From DATKFM01 sp963810485 (lineage in GTDB: Bacteria > Pseudomonadota > Alphaproteobacteria > Dongiales > Dongiaceae): a DNA stretch of 64,000 bases. Shown here piece by piece: positions 47,450-54,848 of the stretch. The notes beneath the pieces were generated by a model. That model saw nothing but the letters and a program-made list of their open reading frames with translations, searched no databases and had not been told where the DNA came from. The stretch lies in contig CAWENQ010000005.1 of assembly GCA_963810485.1 (NCBI GenBank), forward strand, positions 496,001-560,000, given 5' to 3'. A program made the position numbers and the translations under genes. Within the stretch, counting starts at the first letter, position 1, and every line of letters begins with the position of its first letter.

Positions 47450-47558
47450 GCCGGAGCATAGCTAAGTATTAACAAATAGTTGCCAAATTTCAGACACTTA
47501 TGTGAATTTCGCAACTGCAGCATTTCCGCCGTCGCGGCGGTGGAACAAGAGGTCGTTT

Positions 47559-49557
47559 ATGGCACAAGATATGGCATTGGAAGGGCTTCTGGCGGCGGCC
47601 CGGTCGCGGTTGAAGCCGGCGGACCTGCCGGCGCTCCTGGCAGGGGTGTCGGCCGCGCCCGAAGGGCTGGACCCCGACGCCTGGATGGCCCTGGTGGCCC
47701 CCCAGGTGGGTCCGGAGCTGAAAGCCCATCTGCGGCCCCTCTACCAGGCGGCGCGCCAGGAAGGCCTGGGCAAGGCCTCCATCGCCGATCGGCTGCAGGC
47801 GCTGCGGGCCGAGCTGGCCCGCCGGGGCCTGGCCGGCTTCATCGTGCCCCGGGCCGACGAGCATCAGGGCGAGTACGTGCCGCCCCGGGCCGAGCGGCTG
47901 GCCTGGATCACCGGCTTCGGCGGCTCGGCGGGCCTCGCGGTCATCCTGGCCGGCAAGGCGGCGATCTTCGTCGATGGCCGCTACACCATCCAGGTGCGCC
48001 AGCAGGTGGATGAGAAACTCTACGCCTACCGCCATCTGATCGAGGAGCCGGCCGATGCCTGGATCGCCGAGAACCTGCCCAAGGGCGGCAAGCTGGGTTA
48101 CGACCCCTGGCTCCACACGCCGGACCAGATCGAGCCGCTGAAGCGCGCCGCGGCCAAGGCCGGCGGCGAGCTGGTGGCACTGTCGGACAATCCGCTGGAC
48201 GCAGCGTGGCAGGACCAGCCACCGGCGCCCATCGCGCCGGTCCGTCCCCACGATCTCGCCTACACCGGCAAGGATTCGGCGGCGAAGCGGCAGGACATCG
48301 CCGCGCGGCTGACGGCCATGCCGGCCGATGCCGTGGTGCTCACCGGGCCGGATTCCATCGCCTGGCTGCTCAACCTGCGCGGCGCCGACGTGCCGCGCAC
48401 GCCGCTGCCGCTCAGCTTCGCCATCCTCCATGCCGACGGCCGGGTCGATTTGTTCATTGAGCCGCGCAAGCTGGTGCCTGGGATCGAGTCCCACCTGGGC
48501 AACGCGGTGGCCGTCCATGCGCCTGACGCGCTCGGCGGCGCGCTGGATGCGCTGGGCAAGGCCAAGGCAAAAGTGCTGGCCGATCCCAGCAGCGCCGCCG
48601 CCTGGATCTTCGACCGGCTTTCCGCCGCCGGCGCGGAAGTCATCCGCGGCGCCGATCCCTGCGCCCTGCCCAAGGCCTGCAAGAACGCGGTGGAGATCGA
48701 GGGCGCCCGCGCCGCCCATCTGCGCGACGGCGCCGCCGTCACCCGGTTCCTCTGCTGGCTCGTCGGAAGAGGCGCCGAAAGGCAAGCTGACCGAACTGGA
48801 CGCCGCGGCGAAGCTGGCGGAGTTCCGCAGGACCAACGACCTGATCCGCGATTTCTCCTTCGACACCATTTCCGCCGCCGGGCCGAACGCGGCGATCCCG
48901 CACTACCGCGTATCGGACGAGTCCAACCGGCCGATCGAGCGCGACCGCATCTATCTCGTGGATTCCGGCGCGCAATATCTTGATGGCACCACCGACATCA
49001 CCCGCACGGTGATCGTCGGCAAGCCATCAGCGGAAATGCGCGACCGCTTCACCCGCGTGCTGAAAGGCCATATCGCCCTCGGCTCGGCGAATTTCCCCAA
49101 GGGCACCACGGGCAGCCAGCTCGACGCGCTGGCCCGCGCCTCGCTCTGGGCCGTGGGCCTCGACTACGACCACGGCACCGGCCATGGCGTCGGCAGCTTC
49201 CTCGGCGTGCATGAGGGGCCGCAGCGCATCTCCAAGGTGCCGAACCGCGTGGCGCTGGAGCCGGGCATGATCGTCTCCAACGAGCCCGGCTACTACAAAT
49301 CCGGCGACTACGGCATCCGCATCGAGAACCTGGTGGCGGTAACCGAGGTGAAGGTCGACGGCGCCGAGCGGCCGATGCTCGGCTTCGAGAACCTCACGCT
49401 TGCGCCCATTGACCGCGCGCTGATCGAGCCGAGCTTGCTGACGCCGCAGGAGCGGGCCTGGGTCGATGCGTACCACGCAAGGGTGCGCGCCGCGATCACG
49501 CCGCTGGTGGATGCGAAGACGGCGGTGTGGCTGAAGGATGCGACGGAGAAGCTGTAG
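47559..49557 (+). pseudogene. pepP: Xaa-Pro aminopeptidase (aminopeptidase P), frameshifted
   Basis: M24 metallopeptidase that removes residues before proline. Start ATG at 47559 with AGAGG 7 nt upstream. The first frame covers GFIVPRADEHQGEYVPPRAERLAW, GYDPWLHTPDQIE and VTRFLCWL. The second frame takes over at SEEAPKGKLTELDAAAKL and holds the metal-binding core (VDSGAQYLDGTTDITRT; GHGVGSFLGVHEGPQ; EPGMIVSNEPGYYKSG) to the stop at 49557. Removing one base at about 48762 restores one 665-residue reading frame. The N-terminus carries about 65 extra, mainly helical residues before the usual start of the family. Confidence 0.88.
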
Positions 49558-49613
49558 GGTTGGCGCCGGGTGCCCTCACTCAACTGGCAACCGCTGAACG
49601 CGGATGCCAGTCG

Positions 49614-49720
49614 CCCTCTCCCGCTCCGCGGGCGAGGGGACAAGCATAAGGTCGATCTAGGATTGTCGCCTCGCCCACGAAGTGGGAGAGGCACGCAACA
49701 TTCGCGTCCAGCGAATGTTG
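49614..49720. repeat. Compound REP-like element of three hairpins
   Basis: Three successive inverted repeats: CCCTCTCCCGC...GCGGGCGAGGG (49614-49639), GCCTCGCCCAC...GTGGGAGAGGC (49668-49692), and CAACATTCGC...GCGAATGTTG (49696-49720). The 'CCCTC-CCC-gcgg-GGGAGGG' style is typical of dispersed intergenic repeats in GC-rich proteobacteria. Confidence 0.65.
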
Positions 49721-50094
49721 CGGGTGAGGGTCGGTGCCGGCGAAGCGGTTTTGCCGAGGTCGCCCGTCCGCTGGACGGAGCGCTGAAGCGAATCCGTTCG
49801 ATGAACCCCATGCCAAGCGAGAAATGCATCGCAACGCCCGCTGGAACTGGCGGGAAATGCCTACTCCGCATCACAGGTTGGAATGCCGTATGATGGGAAT
49901 ACAGACATAGAATTGATCGGGAGCCGCGACGCCCCCGCAGCAAATCAGATCCACAATGTCCAACATCGAGGCCCCAGGCGACAGGCCGAGGGCGATTCCC
50001 GGATATGGGGAACGCCGTCGCGGTTTCAAGGAATCTGATCCTGAACGGGTCGGTGCCTAACAGGCTTGGTCGGCCGGCGAAATAAGTCGTGGGG

Positions 50095-50111
50095 GCGGGT
50101 TTGAAACCCGC
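50095..50111. repeat. Hairpin downstream of the lysozyme-RTX gene
   Basis: Perfect 8-bp stem GCGGGTTT / AAACCCGC around one G. It lies 76 bp after the stop of the minus-strand RTX gene. It may end that transcript, though no T-run follows, or be another dispersed repeat. Confidence 0.4.
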
Positions 50112-50186
50112 GCCTATAGGCATTCGATCAATAGTGGCATCTCTTCACCGCCGTCGCGAGATAAATCGGCGCATCGATCTCTCGCT

Positions 50187-51980
50187 TTAGCCGTCATAAA
50201 GAAAGAGCGCAGCGTCTAGGCTCGGGACGGCAGGCGGTGGGGGGCAACCGGCAAGCTCGACGCGGCTGAACAAGTTCGCCATCGACTGATTGACGATTGC
50301 ACTTTCCTGGCCGACAGAATCACCACCCAGGAGATCGTCTACCGAAAGAGCTGCGGCTGAGCCGAACGCAAGTTCCTCGATATTGATGCCCATGAACCCC
50401 ACATCGTTCTCGAATCCAACGATCCCGACACTCTGAAGCAATTGCCACTCGCCCGTGAATTCGCCCTGGCGATCATAGATTTGAATGCCGAGGCAAAGCA
50501 CGAATTCGCCCTCAATTTCGGCAAACCCCAAATGGTAAATCTCACCCTGGCTACCGACATAGCCATAAGTGTTGACGTACCCCTGCTCTTCGTTCTGGTT
50601 GATCTCCTTGCCGATGAACTGCCAGCTGCCGCCGGTGACTGTCAGGCCGCCGATGGTGAAGGACTTAAAGCTCTCTGCATCCCAGATCTGTTCCGAGCCC
50701 CAGCAAGTAAAATGATCCACTCCGTCGCCGCCATAGAGCTGATCATCGTTCATAGTTGGCTCGATAGTCTCCGTGCCGCCGGCCAGGGTATCCGCGCCCC
50801 CGCCGCCGCGCAGGACGTCCGCGCCCTCGCCGCCGTCGAGGATGTCCGCATCGGTGTCGCCTTGGGGCAGCTCATCCGCCTCCGCTCCTCCGATCAGTGT
50901 ATCGTCGCCTGCATCGCCGTAGAGCTTGTCATTGCCCGCTTCGCCAGCGAGATCCAAGGCTAGGGAGCCGTAGTCGCCATAGACGATGTCATTCATCGTT
51001 CCGGCATGAATCTCGTCGCTACCGCCTTCACCGAAGATCAGATCGCGTCCGGCGGGCTTGTTGTTCGGCGTCCGGTCAATGCTGTTGAGTCCGGTATCAA
51101 TGTAGACCTCATCAATATCGGCCGAGGTATGGCCGAAGGGCTCAACGTAAAGCTGAGCAAGTACTTCCTTTGCTTCGCCGAATGCCTCCAGTCGAGTTCT
51201 GCACGACATCGTCGCCGGTCAGCCCATAGTCAGAGTTTGCATGGGCGATCTGGTCGTTCTCCGACACATTGTATTTGTCGTCATACGCCCGGATAGTATC
51301 TTCATGCAGCGTGAACATGCGGAACGTTTCCCGTGCGTCGGCCTCCGTCACATTTTCTTTGTCATCGTATAGACCGAAAAACTGACTTTCCGCAAAACGA
51401 CGCTTAGCAATTCCGTTCAGAAATTCTGGTTCGCCGCCGTTTGACTGATATCGAATCTCGTACCATGCAGACGCTCGATCATCATTAATGATAGCCGCCT
51501 CAAGGTTTGGACCGACCAAGATCGGAGCATTGTAGGCCAGGGAATATAAGACCGCCAACTCGCGTGTTCCATTCATTCCATCCAGAATGTTCTGAGGAAT
51601 CGCGTTTTCTGTGACGTCGGGTACTACGCGGCTGAGTATGAGTTCGCCGTGTGCCTCGGTGAGGTTGATTGCTGCGGCCGGTACCCAGCCATTGAACAAC
51701 TGCAATGCCGCCGTTTCATCATTTTCATTAAGCGCTGCTGCAATGTTGACCAGTACAGTCTGCTCGGCTTGTGTGAAAACGTAGATGCCGCTGAATCATT
51801 CAACTCTTCCAATGTACGAGCCTGATAGCCTCCCTGACCCTCAAATATGAATGCGACACCATAGCCTATTGTTGGCACGTCTCCTGTATGGAAGTAGGCT
51901 GTGGACGACCAACCTTCAAAGCGCTCGATCAGTGTAGCCAAAGTATTATCGAAGTCAGTCGCTGTATTGCCAGGTATCAT
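50187..51980 (-). pseudogene. GH24 lysozyme-like domain fused to RTX repeats, twice frameshifted
   Basis: Three ORFs form one 597-residue protein. Residues 1-65, from the ATG at 51980, resemble the T4-lysozyme catalytic segment: E22, then T37 in PTIGYG at exactly the T4 spacing (E11, T26). The position of T4 D20 is H31. A shift near 51790 leads to VFTQAEQTVLVNIAAALNENDE and an all-alpha-looking middle. A shift near 51188 leads to the C-terminal part with RTX nonapeptides (GEGGSDEIHAG, GEAGNDKLYGDAGDD, GGEGADVLRGGGGADTL). These bind calcium and mark type I secretion. The shifts cancel. No signal peptide. Codon and base use are more A+T-rich than the neighbours. Confidence 0.75.
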
Positions 51981-52025
51981 GACAATGTTCCTAGGATCAT
52001 TTCACGCGCTACGAAATCATATTGC

Positions 52026-52601
52026 TCAGCGAAGCGGCACGTTCTTGCACACGGTGTGTACGGACGTGAAATCGCCCGCTGCTACGATTTGGGTAGCTTG
52101 TTCATATCGCAAGATACAGTGCTGAAGTTCGTAATGTGAGATTTGGATCTCGTGTCGTTGAGACCCGCTACATCCCCCGTGCGTCCCTGTTGCCATCGCG
52201 ATCTCGGCCCCAGCGAGAGAAACCCTCAAATCTGCGTCTTCAACGCCACCGCAAGAGCCTTTGGCTTGGGGAGCATGGTAGTTGAAAATCTCGATTACAA
52301 CCGTGCCTTGGGGGAGGTCGCAGGTCACGGGTTTTCCATCCAAACTGCGCAACTCATAAATGCCGTGATCCACTAGCGCAATCGGAACAGGAGTTACCGA
52401 TGTGCCGATATTGTAGAGACCGAGGGTTTCCACCGCAGCATAGCCCGCCTCCGGAATGCAAGTGATCCGAACAAGCGGGAAGTACCAGTCCGCATGTGAC
52501 GGATTTGTCGTGAGTAGCGCGACGACTGTTGCGACGAACTGCACAGCAATCCTCAAGAACCGTTGATATTTCCTCATTTGGCCGATTGGAGCCGTTTGCA
52601 T
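52026..52601 (-). CDS. Hypothetical secreted Cys-containing protein
   Basis: A 191-residue protein of unknown function. A signal peptide is clear: basic start (MRKYQRFLR), hydrophobic IAVQFVATVVALL, cleavage near SHA-DWYF. The mature part has several Cys (ITCIPEAG, PVTCDL, GSCGG, GGCSG, HCIL, TVCKN), suggesting disulphides in the periplasm or outside. It lies 45 bp upstream of the lysozyme-RTX gene on the same strand, so they may be an effector operon, possibly with this protein as a periplasmic inhibitor (speculation). A later start at MRKYQ (about 52577) is equally good. Confidence 0.6.
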   Translation of the reverse strand: MQTAPIGQMRKYQRFLRIAVQFVATVVALLTTNPSHADWYFPLVRITCIPEAGYAAVETLGLYNIGTSVTPVPIALVDHGIYELRSLDGKPVTCDLPQGTVVIEIFNYHAPQAKGSCGGVEDADLRVSLAGAEIAMATGTHGGCSGSQRHEIQISHYELQHCILRYEQATQIVAAGDFTSVHTVCKNVPLR

Positions 52602-52642
52602 TGATGTTTCCTCGAACAGGATGTTTCAGTCGATACTACTGC

Positions 52643-52708
52643 CGAGTTGCACAAGTACATATCACGACATGTAACACTCAATGCAGCTATGTATTGTTAT
52701 GCAACTCG
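52643..52708. repeat. Large imperfect inverted repeat upstream of the secreted-protein gene
   Basis: Outer arms CGAGTTGCA (52643-52651) and TGCAACTCG (52700-52708) are perfect. Inner arms TACATA (52656-52661) and TATGTA (52688-52693) continue the pairing around a 26-nt loop. It starts about 40 bp before the 52601 start, so it would be in or near the leader. Confidence 0.5.
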
Positions 52709-52857
52709 CAGTAGGTGTACGCGATATTCGATCTGCTGTCAGACAATTTGCTGCAATGCTCTAGATTTGGCTCTGGCTGCCTGATTGCTGGCTAGAGTTT
52801 TAGGATTGTGAACTGGAGATTCTCGGGAAGCTGTGCCCCGATGGCGCTGCGTTGTCC

Positions 52858-53049
52858 TTACGTGTTACAAAAAAACTGTAACTTCGTAGACGAAATCGAT
52901 AGCGTCGTCGGCCGCCCGTCCGGTGCGAAAGCCTGCAGGCCGGCATAGCCCATCGGACCGCCAATGAAGTGCCAGCATCCCGGCAGGTAGATCGATAGCT
53001 GCATTAGCGGCATCACGCGGCAAGTGGCGCGATACTTTCTGGCACTCAT
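52858..53049 (-). CDS. Small hypothetical protein
   Basis: A 63-residue ORF with an excellent Shine-Dalgarno (GGAGG 5 nt before the ATG at 53049). Basic start, then MPLMQLSIYLPGCWHFIGGPMGYAGLQAF. No family recognised. The end overlaps the inverted repeat GTTACA / TGTAAC (52864-52882), which suggests the true 3' end may have been altered. Could be a truncated gene at the island edge. Confidence 0.4.
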   Translation of the reverse strand: MSARKYRATCRVMPLMQLSIYLPGCWHFIGGPMGYAGLQAFAPDGRPTTLSISSTKLQFFCNT

Positions 53050-53141
53050 GGTCGCCTCCTCAGTCGATCGCCAGTGAGAGGCGAACCTTATTGGTCAATT
53101 GCGGCGAAGCTGAGGTGGCGCGAGAGTAAAGTTAGAGCAGC

Positions 53142-53955
53142 CTAGCCTTTCATCGCGGTCGCGATATGCGCCGGGGCGGGGAAGGAGACGGTGCCGTCGT
53201 TCTTCACATATTTCTTGAGATCGCGCGCGGCTTCTACCTGCAGCGTCCGGTATTGCGCGTCGTCGATTAGGTCGGCCAGCGTCCAGCCCTTGACGTCCGT
53301 ATGCATCCAGGATTCGAGCGACGGAAAGCGCGCGGTGCCGGCCAATGTCTGGATCTTCGCCTTGGCGATGCCGGCCGATTTCGAACAGCGCGCCGAGCGC
53401 CTTCGTGTCGCCGAGCACGAACGGCGCGCTCAACTCGTCCGCAATCCTCTGGCCGAACAGCCGCTTCAGAAGCGCTGTCATGTCGGCATAGCCGGGGCTA
53501 TGCTCCAGCGCGTCCCACACCGCGACGGCGAGCCGGCCGCCGGGCTTCAGCACGCGCCACATTTCCTTGAGGGCGCCGGGGCGGTCCTCGAAGAACATCA
53601 GGCCGAACTGGCTGACCACCGCGTCGAAGGAGCCGTCGGGGAAGGGCAGGGCCTCGGCGCGTCCCTGGCGCCACTCGATGCCCGGCGCCACGCGGCGCGC
53701 GACCGTCAGCATGACCTCGTTGCGGTCCAGGCCGGTGACCTTGCCGCCAGGCTGCACAGAGCGCGCCGCTTCGCGCGCGAGCACGCCAGTGCCGCAGGCG
53801 ACGTCCAGGACTTTGTTGCCGGGCGATAGAGCCGCGGCTTTGCATACGCGCGGCGCCCATTGTTCGAACAGCGCGGGCACGAAGAACTCTTCATAGATGT
53901 CGGCCGCGCTGTGCGTGACCTGACCTTCGGACAGCTTCTGCGTCGCTTTGTTCAT
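53142..53955 (-). pseudogene. Class I SAM-dependent methyltransferase (UbiE-like), frameshifted
   Basis: The main frame from the ATG at 53955 gives VLDVACGTGVLAREAARSV (SAM motif I), GLDRNEVMLTVA, FDAVVSQFGLMFFEDRPGAL and VLKPGGRLAVAVWD. It derails after ALFEIG. A second frame supplies IAKAKIQTLAGTARFPSLESWMHTDVKGWTLADLI and the end AHIATAMKG. One extra G near 53375 accounts for it; without it the protein is 270 residues. The substrate is unknown. It diverges from the TetR gene, whose operator-like repeats lie between, so TetR probably represses it. Confidence 0.85.
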
Positions 53956-54062
53956 CGATCAAACCTCCTCCGTTCGCCGTCCGCGGGGTCAGCGGATGGC
54001 CGTCATGGCGGTCGCCGTAACTGCGCGGATCTTCGCCGCGCCGCCCGGGCCTTCTTGTTTTC

Positions 54063-54099
54063 TAGACCGATTGTCATAATCTATAGACCGTTCGTCATA
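54063..54099. promoter_or_regulatory. Direct repeats, probable TetR operators
   Basis: TAGACCGATTGTCATA (54063-54078) and TAGACCGTTCGTCATA (54084-54099) are 21 bp apart, two helical turns. Each has GAC...GTC dyad character. They sit in the shared divergent promoter space; TTGTCA (54071) with TCATAT (54095), 18 bp apart, could be the tetR -35/-10 inside the repeats, giving autorepression. Confidence 0.6.
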
Positions 54100-54126
54100 T
54101 TCCGTCAAGCCTGATATCGGTGACCC

Positions 54127-54714
54127 ATGGCCAGCGACACCCGCGCCCGCATGATCGAAACCACCGCCCGGCTGCTGCGACATCGCGGCTATCACGGCGC
54201 CAGCCTCAACGACATCCTGGAGGCGAGCGAAGCACCCCGCGGCTCGCTCTACTTCCATTTCCCCGGCGGCAAGGAGCAACTGGCGATCGAGGCGACCCGC
54301 GCCGCCGTGAACGAGGCAACGGATGCGCTCAAGCAAATGCTCGCCGAGGCGAAGACGCCGGCGGCCGGCGTGCGCGCCTATGCCGAGGCTGCGGCCGAAT
54401 TGATGCGCGAGAGCGACTATACCTTCGGTTGTCCGGTCTCGCCTGTGATATTGGATGCCTCCGGCGGCGTGGCCGAGCTGGCCGCGCTTTGCCGCAGCGC
54501 CTTCGAGGAATGGGCCGGCCTGATCGCCACCGCCTGCATCGCGGCCGGCGTGCCTAAGCCGCGCGCGGGGCCGCTGGCCCTGCTCGCGGTGTCGGCGCTT
54601 GAGGGCGCTCTCCTCGTCGCACGCGCCTATCGCGACATCAAGCCGCTCATGACCGTGGGCGCGGAACTGGAGACCGTTCTCTCGGCGGCACTGCCGCGCC
54701 GCAAGCGCAGGTGA
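54127..54714 (+). CDS. TetR/AcrR-family transcriptional regulator
   Basis: A 195-residue repressor. The N-terminal helix-turn-helix reads TARLLRHRGYHGASLNDILEASEAPRGSLYFHFPGGKEQLAIEA, the LmrA/YxaF-like form. The C-terminal ligand domain includes FGCPVSPVILDASGG and AVSALEGALLVARAYRDIKPL, as in that group. It is divergent from the methyltransferase. The ligand is unknown. Probably controls itself and that gene through the TAGACCG repeats. Confidence 0.92.
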   Translation: MASDTRARMIETTARLLRHRGYHGASLNDILEASEAPRGSLYFHFPGGKEQLAIEATRAAVNEATDALKQMLAEAKTPAAGVRAYAEAAAELMRESDYTFGCPVSPVILDASGGVAELAALCRSAFEEWAGLIATACIAAGVPKPRAGPLALLAVSALEGALLVARAYRDIKPLMTVGAELETVLSAALPRRKRR

Positions 54715-54732
54715 CGTTTTTGCGCAAAAACG
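54715..54732. repeat. 18-bp palindrome after tetR
   Basis: CGTTTTTGCGCAAAAACG begins at the base after the tetR stop. It is a perfect dyad without a loop, so it may end the tetR transcript weakly or be a protein-binding site in front of the glycosylation operon. Confidence 0.4.
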
Positions 54733-54848
54733 ACGCTCCGGCATGATTCATGCGGGGTGTGACCATCATCCTTTACGATCCCTTAACTTGATGCCATGAC
54801 AACATAATCTGTGGGCCGCGGAGCTTCCTGGCCGGATCGCCGGGCGGG

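Larger units (their letters stand above)
49558..50186. other. Gene-free region rich in hairpins
   Basis: 629 bp between pepP and the lysozyme-RTX gene, with no supported ORF. It holds a compound repeat of three hairpins (49614-49720) and a GCGGGTTT-G-AAACCCGC hairpin at 50095-50111. The stretch 49730-50090 shows nothing recognisable. Confidence 0.6.
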
